From Acorus gramineus (lineage: Eukaryota; Streptophyta; Magnoliopsida; Acorales; Acoraceae), in assembly GCA_030737835.1 (NCBI GenBank), contig CM060856.1:19651941-19715940 (forward strand): a DNA stretch of 64,000 nt. Reading direction: 5' to 3'. The notes under the pieces are model-generated. The model saw only the letters and a list, made by a program, of their open reading frames with translations. It was not told the DNA's origin and did not search any database. Shown one piece after another: positions 46,377 through 58,492 of this stretch. The position numbers and the translations under genes are program-made. Position 1 is the stretch's first letter. Each line of letters starts with the position of its first letter.

Positions 46377-46999
46377 ATATATAATATATTGTTCATATAT
46401 TTTTTGGTTTTTAAAAAAAAAACATATTTGATAATCATTTGACAAAAAATATTTTATCTATTTATAATATTATTATATTTTAACATAATAAATTGACACA
46501 TATACAAACAATTTCACATATGTGAGACAAACAATTATTAACAAAAACATATATGTAAATGATAGCGCAACATTAAAACAGACAAACTTGTGCAAACAGT
46601 GTACAAATTTTCCTTGCACCTGCGATGTAAAATTTATAAGTGTAAAAAAATATATATAAATAATTACTGCATCCAAAAGTACCCTAAATACTTGATTATT
46701 TCCAACGGCTCCATACAAAGCGGACACGCCGTAAAAACAGTTGGGGAACCAATTTCTACAGAGATTTGAAAAGATGCACGGCTCAACTGTTTATTGTGCA
46801 TGCTTACCCTTTTTTTTAAGCACCTCAAACAAGAAACGATGTAGACATGGCCCTTGTTTGTTTTCACTTAAAATTTTACTTCAAAAACACACGAAGGGAA
46901 AAAGTTAACAGTGGCAATATCACGTACTGACGTACATGAATAGTGCACCTTCAATCTTTGTTATATGTCAGAGATGCTTGATTCTTTAATATTATATAT

Positions 47000-47310
47000 A
47001 AAATCTGTCTATTTGATTATAATTATAAAACAATTTTTTTTTTTACATAAAACATTTTTAATATTGTGAAAATAAAAGATGAATAAGAGTTTATAAATTT
47101 TTAAATGATGAGATATATATATAATATGATAGATGTGACATATTTTGAAATGATGTAAGATTGTTACGTGATATAATTTTTTTTATAATGATATATAAGA
47201 GTATTTTTATCTATTAGCATTAATAAATCCTGAAAAACAATTCTAACAGCCCTAAAATAGTTCTCGGGTCTATTCCTACCTTATCCAAACATAACTATTG
47301 AGATTAATTA
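47000..47310. mobile_element. MITE family A, partial copy
   Basis: AAGATGAATAAGAGTTTATA, ATATGATAGATGTGACA and TTATCTATTAGCATTAATAA match, on the opposite strand, the family copies near 26300 and 42300, and match the 53.8-kb copy directly. CTTATCCAAACATAACTA marks the end. Confidence 0.65.
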
Positions 47311-50000
47311 ATTATTTATTTTCTTGAAGCAAATAGTTTTTTTTTCTCCTTTATTCTCCGTTACTCTCTCTTTATTTTTCACCACAAACAGGGGTTAATG
47401 AATAATTCCTTTATCATAACTCAATTTTTTTCCTCCTCGCTTCTTCTTATGTCCTTTTTTCTTTTACTTTCTCTTCCCAACTAGCTTGAGAGCTTTTGTA
47501 TAAATCTTTTACACAAACCTTTCTTTCAGCCTGCTTTTATAAGCACATACTCCTTTTCAATACCAAAACCAATAACGGGCCTTGATAAAATCATTTTTAA
47601 GTTTTTTTTTAAAGAATGTTGCTTTTAAGATTTGATCCTTTGACCTTTTTCACGGAGGTGAGATGTGATTGTCGACTTAACCAAAGCTCATTTAAGTTGA
47701 AGTACTGTAATTATTCAAAAGGCGGCATTTTTTTAGTGTTAAGCAGACAGTAACGTAGCTGAGCTAATCCAATTAAAATAATAAAAGCTTAGCACATTTT
47801 ATAATACAATGGTATCTATTATGAACATTCTATAATAATATGTATTTAGAACTATCCTGGGCAGGTGAGCAGCCCAAACACAGGTAAATCCAGGGTGTCT
47901 GCATGTGTGTTATATCCCCTTAGTGGGATTTGTTTTTCAATAATTATTATTTTTTGTTGGTTTTTTAGTTAATTAAATGTAAAATATTCAGTTCAATGGA
48001 TAATTAAATAATTAGAGTATCATGTACTTTACTATTTTGATTTGAAGCAGTCGGTTTTAACAGGAGATTAAAGTATCTGGTACCAAAAGAAAGTTTCACA
48101 TGAGATGCTCAATATTGAAACTTATAGAATCCATGTGTACACCAGTGAGATGCACCAGAAATGTCACGTAGATGGAACAAAACTGTACAAATTAAAGTAA
48201 GCATTGATGTAAATCTATCAATCATTTGTAAAATATGGGTGCATTATTTGAATCTAATAAAAAATAAAAAATTAATTATTCAAAATTCAAAAATATGGAA
48301 TGATTTAGAAGAGAATATCAATATCAATATATCATTCTAAAAAATAACTAATTTGATATATATGATGAAATATATGAATATCAGAATACCAACGTATGTT
48401 TGTATTATATATTGTTAAAATCAATTATATCTCAAAATTTAAACATTTAAATATATTTATTACATCATTTCTTATGATTACATCTCTAATATGTCATATT
48501 ATCACCCAACTATTATTCATATGTAGACATATCAATCATCTAAAAAAATGTGTATCTGCTCTAAATCTGAAATTGTTGGAATTCAATATTTCTTTTATTT
48601 ATTCAAATTCAAATATCAGTAGCCGTCTGAATAATTTTGGGAATGATGTATGGATAGTAAAGTACTAATGCATATATATCTCATCGATTCACATACTTAC
48701 ATACCTAGGTTTTTCATATAAATATCAATTAAAATGTTTATGTTTTCATACAAAATTCTCTGTGTCAGCTATGCAGTGAATCTGAACCCAACCCCTTTAG
48801 ACCCCATACCATAAAAAAGAAGATTAAATCATTGTCCAACTATATGAGTCAGTTTGGATTTACTTCTGTGGTGGTTTTTTGCATACTTGAACTTGTGCAA
48901 AAATAACAATGGGCCAAGCCCCAAAAGGAAGACCAAGCATTTCCAAACCTCATCAAGCATCAGAAAAGTCTCAAGATGGGATGTTCTCTCAATATTGTAA
49001 TGTGGGATGATGCATGCAGTTGAAAGCAACCCTACAGCATCCAACAATTGGAGTGGTTCAATGTTCTCATTTTGATAAACTAATTAATAAATAAGCTACC
49101 ATGCAACAATAATTTTTTTTTAAAAAAAAACTAAAGCTATTATTTCCCATCTTCACTTCGGTTTTTCCAAAGACAAAGAGTAAAAAAAAAAATTATGATT
49201 AATTTCTCTAACATCATCATCTGATGCTGCTTCTTCTGGTCCTATTCATGACATAAGCTATACATGTCACAGGTAAAGATAATCCTAATTATCATATGAT
49301 TGTCTCCTCTATTCTTATCCAATCAATGTTCCATTTGAATTTGGATTATGATTAATTAAGACAATTCTTCCCTGTTTACATACTTTTGGTTTTATATAGT
49401 TCCATTTTTTTTTTGTTGGTTAAATTTTATCTTATTAACAGAAATACAATGAAACCAAGTATTGATCAGTGAAGAAGTACCCTTGACAACCTGCCAAGAG
49501 ATAATTTAGTGATCAACATACACATGTTTGGCGAACTGATCTGTGTTAGTCGGCTAACACCTCTTTTCATAAAAGAGGTCAGAAGATCAAACCCAGGATT
49601 ATCAATCTTCTAATAAAACAAGAAGAAGAAAAAAAAAAGACACAGTGTTTATAATATTATTTTGGCTATCTATTTTTATTGATAAACAAACTAGATCTTT
49701 CTTTACAAGAGGAATAATAGAAAGCAACATCTTGGACAAATTACCAAACTCCATGTTACACATCACTTTTTGAGGGATTAATTAATTGTGTGAATTTTTT
49801 AAAATTAAGTATACATGGTACAATACGACATAATGAGAAAAGATGGGTTGTGGCATTGTGGGGTACCCCGGAAGTTTCATGTAGTCGTATAGTATACACA
49901 TCATTGTAACATATTCAATAGTATTAAGCTCTCTCTTTTTTTATTTCTTTTATGGTATGATATTAGCTGTGATCCGAAGTCATTGATTGACCTTCACTTT
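47311..50000. other. Intergenic upstream of the NIP gene, no gene seen
   Basis: AT-rich sequence. A minus-strand frame at 48829-49047 (LDEVWKCLVFLLGLGPLLF) was read but not recognised. The final few hundred bases would include the distal promoter of the NIP gene. Confidence 0.5.
49405..49600 (-). mobile_element. Possible SINE/LINE tail remnant
   Basis: On the minus strand the stretch ends TCTGTTAATAAGATAAAATT followed by an A run, as many plant retroposon tails do. CCTGGGTTTGATCTTCTGAC upstream resembles a polymerase III B box. The evidence is weak and the family unresolved. Confidence 0.3.
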
Positions 50001-50324
50001 TTCTCCCCCATATATCTCCTCGAACCACCCTTCACTGCCTCCTGCCCTTCTCATACAACACCCACATCTTTCTCTCCCTCAGCTTCTCTCTTTGTCCTCT
50101 GGTTTTATTGATTCTTGTTGAAGTTCATATGGTTCTTGTTGTTTTTGAAAAAATCATTTGAAGAGTGGTTTTTCCAAAAGAATTTCTAAAGCATTTGAAT
50201 CATCTGGGTCATTCTGTTTTTTCAATGTTCTGTTCTGGAAATCAGTGATCAGTACTTTGTGTTTCTGAAACTGGATACCATCTTTGTTGTTCCTTGAAAA
50301 CACCTCAAAAAAAATCCTTGCAGT

Positions 50325-50330
50325 ATGTAA
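50325..50330 (+). promoter_or_regulatory. AUG-stop element 1 (ATGTAA)
   Basis: A start codon is followed directly by TAA in the context CCTTGCAGTATGTAATCTGG, 464 bp before the main ATG. In Arabidopsis NIP5;1, AUGUAA in the leader mediates boron-dependent ribosome stalling and mRNA decay. The role here is inferred. Confidence 0.55.
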
Positions 50331-50498
50331 TCTGGTTCTACTCTTTCAAACACTCCAAAAAAACAAAAAAAAAAAAATCTTTTTTTGGTTCATTTGGTAG
50401 TTTTGGGTGCTAATTTTAATCTCATTTTGGTAGTCTATAAACTGGCTTGTTTTTTGCATTTCATTCCTTAGGGAAAAATATATAAAAACCTTCAAATC

Positions 50499-50504
50499 AT
50501 GTAA
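50499..50504 (+). promoter_or_regulatory. AUG-stop element 2 (ATGTAA)
   Basis: The element lies in CCTTCAAATCATGTAATTAA, 290 bp before the main ATG. Together with element 3 it is part of a duplicated segment of about 24 bp, so the repeat arose by copying rather than chance. Confidence 0.6.
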
Positions 50505-50670
50505 TTAAGTTCCCCTGCATTGTTGTTCCTTCAAAAAATCAAAAAAAAAAAAAATTGAATCCTTGTTTTTCATCAATGCATCATTGTTAAGAAAAACACA
50601 GACAGTGTTTTCTATCCTGTCCAAAATTCATAGATCAGTGTAGTCAAACCTTTATAAAAACCTTCAAATC

Positions 50671-50676
50671 ATGTAA
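50671..50676 (+). promoter_or_regulatory. AUG-stop element 3 (ATGTAA)
   Basis: The element lies in CCTTCAAATCATGTAAATCA, 118 bp before the main ATG. It is the one nearest the coding start and the most likely to be in the mature leader whatever the upstream splicing. Confidence 0.65.
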
Positions 50677-50793
50677 ATCAGCCCTTTTTATATCCATCCT
50701 ATAACCACCCAAAAAAAAAAAAAAAAAAAATGTTGGTCACATTAGTACTCTAGCTACCAAGTTATCAATTACAACAAAAAAATCAATCCAACA

Positions 50794-53700
50794 ATGCCAG
50801 GACCAGAAAATGGAACGTTAGAATCAGCCCCAGCGACGCCAGGAACGCCTGCTCCTCTGTTCCCACCCGATCGGATCGATTCTTTATCGTATGAACGCAA
50901 TTCATATGATCGAAATTCGATGCCGAGGGGCAAATGCGCCCCATTCGATTCATGGGGGCCGAATCAGGCCTGCCTCACCGATATCCCGATGCCCGATGTC
51001 TCTCTCACTCGAAAGGTACACACAATTCCATCCATTCTCCATTAGAATTCAAGGTTTCAAGGATTATATGTGACTGGTTATTGTAGTATAGTTTGAGTCA
51101 ATGAATCAATGCGGTTGTATATATGTCTTTTATAATAGTGTAATTTAGTTCTCGATCTTTAGCTATCCAATTGTGTTGTTTATTTTGATATGAATTTCTG
51201 AGGCAACTATGTATTATTAAACGCGTTGTTTAGTTAATTGGATCACGTGAAATGACAAAATTAGTGATGCAAACTAAGTATATATAAAAAGATGGGCAAG
51301 ACAGGGCCCGGTCTACAAATTTTATGAATATATTGTACAAGTAAAAGTGTTTGTCGTATTGTATTATTGATATTAGGTGGGGGTTTTTGTTTATTGTGTG
51401 TTACACACTTTTGTGTATTAAAAAATTCATCCGATTGATAATTGTTTATTTATTAAAAAAAAAATCTCTAAACAAAAACTGGAATAGCAGCAATGCTTGT
51501 TTGACTTGTATAGAAGAGCATCTCTGGTAGGCATTATTTAGTATTATATTATTATTATTATTATTTTGGGGAACTCCAACAGTCCAACCCCCATTAATAC
51601 ACAAGTGGGGTTTGAATTATGATCTCTCTTTTGTTCCATGAAATTGTTATGGATTTTTTTGCCATTTCTGGTGGCAGTTTTGATTTGTATTCCACCTGCC
51701 ACTCATCACCACTTCTTGTTCACACCTTTCCCATGTACCCCTCATCCCATCCTTCTTTTTCTTTTTGACACATGAAACAAATTCTTCACGAAAAGCCAGT
51801 AGTGTTGAATCCCATTTAGTGTGATCAATCTTTACTGTCACAAATCAATCTTTCAATGGAGACCCACTCAAAAATTGAGAGAACCATTCATAATTGGATC
51901 TCATCTCTACAATAATTATGCAATTTTATATTACATATGTTTCACAAGAAAACATACCTATACATTATACAACCGTTTAAATAAAATTCATTATTTTTTT
52001 TATTATATATATATATATAATTTAAACAAAATGCATAATTCATTGCACAAGTATTTTAAAACAAGAACTTTACACCTAGTCTAAAAAATCGTCTTAAAAA
52101 TTGTCTCCCAATCACATTCATTTATTTAGAGGTGACATGAACTTTAAAAATATATAAAAAAAAATCATCAAGTGTATAATCTCAATGAGCACATAGCAGT
52201 TTTGGATGATTTTTGGTATTATTTTGAGATTAAATGTTTCATTTTAAAAAAAAAACAATGCACATGTAAAATTTTCGATTATGTATGTTATGTGATTGAA
52301 TTTTTTTTTTTCTTTTTTTGATAAATGCACATTGTTTGTAGTCTTATAGCCTTATACTGGCCAATCGGCCAGGCGCCCATTCGTTCAGTAACGGGTCCCT
52401 GAAATTGAGTTGTTTATTATACTGAACGAGTCCCTGAAATTGAGTTGTTTATTATACTGAACGAGTCCCTGAAATTGAGTTGTTTATTATTATTATTATT
52501 ATTATTATTATAGAGTTTATTATTATTATTATTATTATTAAAAAGGTGATTGTGTGTGACTGGTTACATTCATGTCGACGTAGATCAGGACAATGTCAAC
52601 GTTAGAGTCTATTCACTCTTTTCGTGCATTAATCCATGGGCCCACATGATGAATGAATAATAACGGACAAAACTCTTTAGCCTAAATTTATATAAAACAG
52701 AAAGGTCGGTAGTCTTTTAAATTGTGAAGATAATATGATGGAGTCTAATTATGCAACTAAAATAAAATATTTAGTTACCTCTTCATAGAGGTTAAAAACA
52801 GGCAAAATTGAACACTATTATAAGAAAAATAATAGATGTTAATTAGTCGAGAAACTATTTACAAATTAAATCCAGTCGTGAGTGTGTATACACACAATTT
52901 AATGTGCTAAACAGTAAAAGTAATTACTCAATTTCTCTGCTGCTAAACTCTAACCCCTTTTTGAGGGGGGGGGGGGGGTTTAAGAGATGGATAAGGTGAA
53001 AGGGATCAGGGGTAAAATATTATTTTCTGAATTTTTAACACATTGTAAGGAGTTTGTCAGATCCTTAACACGTTGTAAGCAATTTTTGATATACTGTGTT
53101 TTCAATCAGCGTTAACTTAACGAAATATTTAAAGTATAAATTCTTCATTTGTTAATATGTAAATTCAATTTAAAGGATTATTTAGATTTTTATATGTGTT
53201 TGAAGGAGGTTATATAGACTTTCGAAAAAGTCTAAAGATTATATAGATATCAAGCAGTATATGAATTTTTCCCAGTTTGTACAAGTATAGTGCATGACAT
53301 ATAAAAGTGAGGAAAGAGCATTTGTGAATGAAAGCATGTGTTGGAGGCGACTAACTGCACCACTCAAATCTTGACTCCCCAACAACTTCACCTTTGTATG
53401 CCTGGTTTATATAAACTTTTTGATGTGTAAGCTTTTGATTTACATGAGAAATGGGACCCAGACCTGGCTTTCACTATCTATGGTTCACTTCAACTGAGGG
53501 TCCACCATCCCAGAGACCCCAACCTGATAGAAAGAGGTCATCGATTTCCCTTGTGTTCTTTTAACCAAACCCCAACACACCCCCCCCCCCCCCCCAAAAA
53601 AAAAAAAAAAAGTGACATAAGGTTATTCGCTGGTCCATGATAACTATACTAGGATAAATAAATTTTTGTTTCGTTGCCTTTTATGTTATTTTCTTTTGTT

Positions 53701-56700
53701 TCGTTGCCTTTTATGTTATTTTCATTAGGAAACGTAAAAAATGATATTTTTGTTGTTTGATTTATCTTAGATAAAGTGATGATAAGTTGTGGATAAGAGA
53801 TAGATAAGAGAGTTTATAATTTTTAAAATAACAACTGTACCCCTACATAAATTATTTATGTTTTATAATAAGAATGAAAGATGCATGTGATATATGATAG
53901 ATGTGACAGTTTTTAGAATGTGTATAAGAGGTTTAGGTGAAACAAATATTTTAAAATGATAAAAATGATATTTTTATTTATTGGCATTGATAAGCCATAA
54001 TAAGCAATTCTAGCAACCCCTTAAAATAGTTATTAAACTTAATCATAACTTTTTCAGACATAACTACATACATGTTTGTTAAAACTTATAAGCTGCAGAT
54101 TAATTATAGCTTTTAGCTTAACATAAGTAGTTATTTCATGTTTGTTTAAACTTATTGGAACTTATTTAAATTAAAAACAGCTTAAAAAGTCTCTAAGCTG
54201 TAAAAGGAATGCTTTTGATATTATAACTTATAAAATGCATTAATTTTTTTTGTTTTGAACACTCGTGCCCTCGATCATTTTTACTAATAACACGTATATC
54301 TATTTTTTTACTATTACACCAAAAATCACTAAACCATATTTCATCTTCTCAATGTTTTTACTATTACAAAAAATACATTATCAATTTTTTTTTAATTGCA
54401 TTTGTCACTCAGTCAATTAAAATTCTATAATGTAATATTTGAAAAATATTATAGTGATTTTAAAATATTATTTATGTTAATTTAATTTCCTTTTAAATAT
54501 TTATAAAATTAATTTTATAAGTAAAAATCAACTTATTTAATCAAATATGAATCAATTTTTTTACTTTTACAGTGCAAGGGTATTTTTGACAATTGTACAG
54601 CAAAAGACTCTCTTACAACTTATTAAACAAACATCTACTGCTGCTTATTCACTGCTTTTAAACAATTATAACAAACATGTCTACAACTTATCAAAAAAGT
54701 TATAATCTATAATCTATAAGTTATAATCTATAATTTGTAAATTTAAGCTGTAACAAACATGGCCTACGAGGGTTTATAAAACAAACAATTTTAATTCATT
54801 ATTCTCATGTATTCCCCCTTATTCTGGGTTTATGTTTCACCCCAAACGGGGTTAAGATGGGTATCCCTAAATCTAGCAAATTTAATTGAATTTGAAATCA
54901 TAGTTTCATTGGAATCTTATAGAATTTGGATTGTTTTGGATTAGATTAAGTATATATAGGAATATGTTCGGAATTAAAATTACAATTATGTGAGTTGTCA
55001 TAATCACCTATACAGATGAGAATTGAAAATGAATACTTGGATTTTTTTTTTGTTATTTCAGTTTATCCTAGATTTTATACTCCACTAATTAAATTGGGTC
55101 GAGTGCAATTAAAAATTATAATTCCAATTTTAATTAATTTCTCATAATCAAACATGCTAAATATGTAATGATGTGACACTATTTTAACTTTTTGTGAAAT
55201 GTCCATTCAAGATTACATAGTAAGATATTATCTGTTTTATCTTTTAATAGAGTTACATCTTTAAAACGCGTATTGATGTGTAGGAGTTGTGTTCACATGT
55301 AAACAACAAACTATCTTTCCTCAATTAGACTTTGTGGGACTAAATCGTGGTGTGGGTTATAACCTAACTTCTCATCCAACATGAGTCTACTGGGATCTTA
55401 GCTAGCCCAGTCCACCACCTTAAATGGACCACATGTGACAACCAATCACTTCTAACATGTTTGGAAAAAAAGTTAATTTTATAAGATTTAGTAATATAAT
55501 CAACAACTCACTTGAGTGATGGGATCTAAAGTTATGATTGAATTCTATTCTATCAAGTCTGACATGTATGTGAAGCATGTGAGATTTCGATAGCTTTACA
55601 CGAACAGTCTACTTGAAAATTAATACAAATATGGTTGGATTGAGCCCTGAATATTTTAAATCTCCCCCACTTTACTTTTCTTGATACCTCTGATAAGGGG
55701 CTAGTCAAAACACTACAATCCGCCCCTTCTTTTGGCCCATTTTATCAATCCAAGTATATATGCACTCAAAATAAAAATACATGAATTTTAAGTAAGCTTG
55801 TCACTATACCTCATTTGTAACCATTATATTGTACCATGTAACATATCAAATGGATCCCTACACAATCGCCACTCATTATTATACATGTTCTCCTCGATCT
55901 GCTCCTCTCATTCACAATTCAAATATGTTCTTTTGATTTTTATCAAAATGAAGATGCCTACAATTTCCTTATAAAAAAAACACAGGTTGGCGCGGAGTTC
56001 TTTGGCACATTCATACTCATATTCGGGGCCACGGCCGCGCCCATCGTGAACCAGAAGTACAACGGAGCCGAGACTCTCATAGGCAACGCCGCCAGCGCCG
56101 GACTCGCCATCATGCTCGTCATTCTCTCAACGGGTCACATCTCCGGCGCTCACGTCAATCCCTCCATCACCATCGCCTTCGCCGTCCTCCGCCACTTCCC
56201 CTGGATCCAAGTCCCCGCATACATCGCCGCACAGGTCTCCGCCTCCATCTGCGCCTCATTCGCGCTCAAGGGCATCTACCACCCCTTCATGTCGGGAGGG
56301 GTCACCGTCCCCTCCATTCCCACCGGGCAGGCGTTCGCGCTCGAGTTCATGATCTCGTTCAATCTCTTGTTCGTCGTCACCGCCGTCGCCACCGACACTC
56401 GTGCGGTGAGTGTAGAGATTGAGTTCAGTCAGTGCTCCATTCATCCGTTCATGTTTAAGACTTTCATTGGAGATGGGCTTTGATTTAATAATAACTTAAT
56501 TACAACGGATGATATTTCAAATTTAGGTTGGGGAGTTGGCGGGACTTGCAGTTGGGGCTACCGTTATGTTGAACATACTCATCGCCGGGTACGTTATATA
56601 TTTATGTTTATGCATGTGCGCTCAGTTCACTCCAATAAAAGGATCCTTTTAATTCAATCACATTGTTCAGTTTAATATAATGCCACAAACATTAAGTTCA

Positions 56701-57076
56701 TTTCATTGTTACATTATTTAGTTAAACTCATTGATCATTCAGTCTCTTTTAGTTCAATTCATGAATTGTTTAGTTCGTTGATTCATTAATTGATCAGTAT
56801 AATTTAATACACAAAAGTTAATCTTCTCTCAAATAATGTTTCACGTGTCAGTCCCCAATAAAGAATTGATCTGATGTGAACAGACCATTGACCGGCGGTT
56901 CGATGAACCCTGTGCGCACGCTCGGACCCGCCATCGCGGCCGGAAACTACAAGAAGATATGGCTTTATCTGTTGGCTCCGACCGCCGGGGGGATAACGGG
57001 GGCGGCCATCTACACTGTAGTGAAGCTGAGAGGGGACAAGGATGGCACTCGGCCCCCGCCAAGCTTCCGCCGCTAG
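50794..57076 (+). CDS. NIP5;1: Boric-acid channel, aquaporin NIP5;1 type (four coding exons)
   Basis: The coding exons are 50794-51015, 55986-56405, 56527-56588 and 56884-57076, joined by GT-AG introns of 4,970, 121 and 295 bp, for 298 residues. The protein is a six-helix MIP channel. It has an N-terminal tail with TPGTP (residues 15-19), the first pore motif NPS (132-134), the second NPV (243-245) followed by the filter Arg246, and the family ending PPSFRR. NPS/NPV in place of NPA/NPA, the wording GAETLIGNAASAGLAIML, ALKGIYHPFMSGGVTVPS, and TGGSMNPVRTLGPAIAAGNY point to NIP5;1 rather than NIP6;1. Known NIP5;1 proteins import boric acid across the outward plasma membrane of root cells, and their TPG repeat directs polar placement. 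The three AUG-stop elements upstream support boron control. All splice sites and frames are intact, so I consider the gene functional. Confidence 0.94.
52392..52545. repeat. 35-bp tandem repeat (three copies) and (ATT)n
   Basis: GAGTCCCTGAAATTGAGTTG followed by TTTATTATACTGAAC repeats three times (the first copy has GGGTCCC), then runs into ATT repeats at about 52485-52540. The copies are nearly identical, so expansion is recent. Confidence 0.9.
53640..54860. mobile_element. MITE family A copy in the NIP intron, split by another MITE
   Basis: TGATAGATGTGACAGTTTTT, GATAAGAGAGTTTATAATTT and TTATTGGCATTGATAAGC match the other family A copies. The right end reads TTCACCCCAAACGGGG. A different MITE (54071-54761) sits within it. 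A short stretch, TTTCGTTGCCTTTTATGTTA, is duplicated in tandem at about 53670-53720. Confidence 0.65.
54071..54761. mobile_element. MITE with CATGTTTGTTA ends, nested
   Basis: The left end CATGTTTGTTAAAACTTATA and the right end AGCTGTAACAAACATG are inverted repeats. Internal AACTTAT/ATAAGTT words recur. Flanks ACTACATA and GCCTACGA are at best a weak 8-bp duplication, so the class (possibly hAT) is open. Confidence 0.65.
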
Positions 57077-57540
57077 ATGCCGGTGGAATTGGATCAGACA
57101 GACCTCCTACCGCCCCCACTACATCATCTTTATCTAAAGGTACTAATATATAGTCATGGCCTTGGCTGATATGGCATATCATAAACCATTAAGTTAATAG
57201 GATACAAGGAGTTGTGTGTCTAAATAAGAGTCAGCAATGGCAGATCTCCATTGTGTGGTTTGTCCTGGAACTGATGGATTGTGTGTATTGTGTGATGTGT
57301 GGAATAAAAGCGATGCCTATATGTAGGCTTCGGTTTGTAATAGATGGGAACTCGAGTGGTTTTATATATGTAATGCTTGGTTGCGTGTGTTCTTCTATTG
57401 GTGTCTGGATGTGTTTCTCTGGTTGGAAATCAAAGGTTTTGTTCATGGAATTATGGGGTGGTACAGTTGGTGTTTCTTTTTGTTGGAAAAAATATCAAGC
57501 GAATCGAATTATAAATGACCATCGAATATAAACACATAGC
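57077..57540 (+). other. Probable 3' UTR of the NIP gene
   Basis: TG-rich sequence following the stop, with GGAATAAAAG at about 57300 as a possible polyadenylation signal. The open frame at 57214-57531 lies here and resembles no family. Confidence 0.5.
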
Positions 57541-58492
57541 CACAAAAAAAAAAAAAAGATTTATGTAGTTCCGTAAATATTGATTATATCCCAAAAAAAA
57601 TATATAATTTTTTTAATTAAATATGTGAATTACAAACTTTGTGTGATGAGACTAATATCTTAATCTTCTTTTTCAAATTCTAGGTCGGTCTCTTAATAGT
57701 ATGAGAATAAATAACTCACGAAATAGTATATATAGTCTCATGTATGATCATAATGTCCCTTAATAATATAGAATTACAACATTTTCACTATACATACGTG
57801 ACCTGTAATGTTTTTTATGCAGCGATGCTTCAACCCCTAACATTTTCAGTCACAGAATAAACTATATTTGATTATATATTTAAGTACCGTTACTACAAAT
57901 CAACTTTGATGACCCACAAACAAGAATGCAAGACTAAATAATACTTTTCAGTAATCCTGAGGGATGTAAAAATAAAAAAGAAAAAACTATGCCCCATCTA
58001 TTCATATTCATTCCCAGAGCCAACGTATCAAACAAAAAGAAAATAAACTAGAATCGGTAGAAAAGCCAAGTTTGTTCACATAGACAATTAATGGAGTCAT
58101 TGCATAGACAAAAAAAAAAAACCAGTTTGTTCACATAGACAAAAAAAAGCCAGTTTGTTCACATAGACAAAAAAAAAAAGAATAAGACAATTAATGGAGT
58201 CATTGCATCCACAGGTCCGGATCTTCTCCTTGACTCGACTTGTATTTTACTAAGATCTATTTGACTTATTGTGCAAAGAAGCCACATATCCATTTTTATA
58301 TCTCTTCGTCGGTGAATTGCATTCGACCTTTTTTCTACAATGATAAAAGAAAGAGTAGTCAGTGAAAAACTTTTGCTTTGGCATGTATACCTTTGGGAGT
58401 GAAAATCATGACATGAGCTCGGCGAAAAACCAGGCGCCTCCCTTTGGCAAAGATAATGGACTCGATCGCTTATTTACTCAGTGCGATGGAGA
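57541..58492. other. Intergenic with a local direct repeat
   Basis: CAGTTTGTTCACATAGACAA occurs at 58122 and 58152, with a close relative at 58069, and ACAATTAATGGAGTCATTGC occurs at 58085 and 58187, interleaved with A runs. The rest is AT-rich and empty. Confidence 0.7.

Larger units (their letters stand above)
44635..46852. repeat. Pair of about 90-bp direct repeats bracketing a LINE and tandem array
   Basis: GATGCAC(T/G)GCTCAA(T/C)TG followed by TTTATTGTGCATGCTTA occurs at about 44643-44678 and 46771-46806. After a T run, each copy has CACCTCAAACAAG(G/A)AACGA. The copies lie about 2.1 kb apart and surround the LINE fragment and the 270-bp tandem duplication. Confidence 0.8.
50010..50793 (+). 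promoter_or_regulatory. 5' leader of the NIP5;1-type gene with multiple short uORFs
   Basis: A CT-rich, leader-like stretch begins near 50010-50100. Before the main ATG there are three ATGTAA minimal frames (listed separately). There are also short uORFs at 50129-50161 (10 codons), 50225-50248 (7), 50576-50590 (4) and 50730-50753 (7), not counting stops. Parts of the leader are duplicated: TTGTTGTTCCTT appears near 50284 and 50520, and ACCTTCAAATCATGTAA twice. A leader intron cannot be excluded (CCTTGCAG at 50317-50324 resembles an acceptor), in which case some elements would not be in the mature mRNA. The start of transcription is not determined. Confidence 0.6.
51016..55985 (+). other. First coding intron of the NIP gene, repeat-filled
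   Basis: The donor is CGAAAG|GTACAC and the acceptor AACACAG|GTTGGC, phase 0. Contents: a 35-bp tandem repeat (52392-52490) running into (ATT)n, a G run (52966-52979), a C run (53579-53596), and nested MITEs at 53640-54860. No coding frame is supportable. Its 5-kb length is the result of repeat insertion. Confidence 0.85.

Noticed and set aside
57214-57531. 105-codon Cys/Trp-rich frame after the NIP gene
   Set aside because: It lies in the expected 3' UTR, with TG-rich low complexity and no family match.
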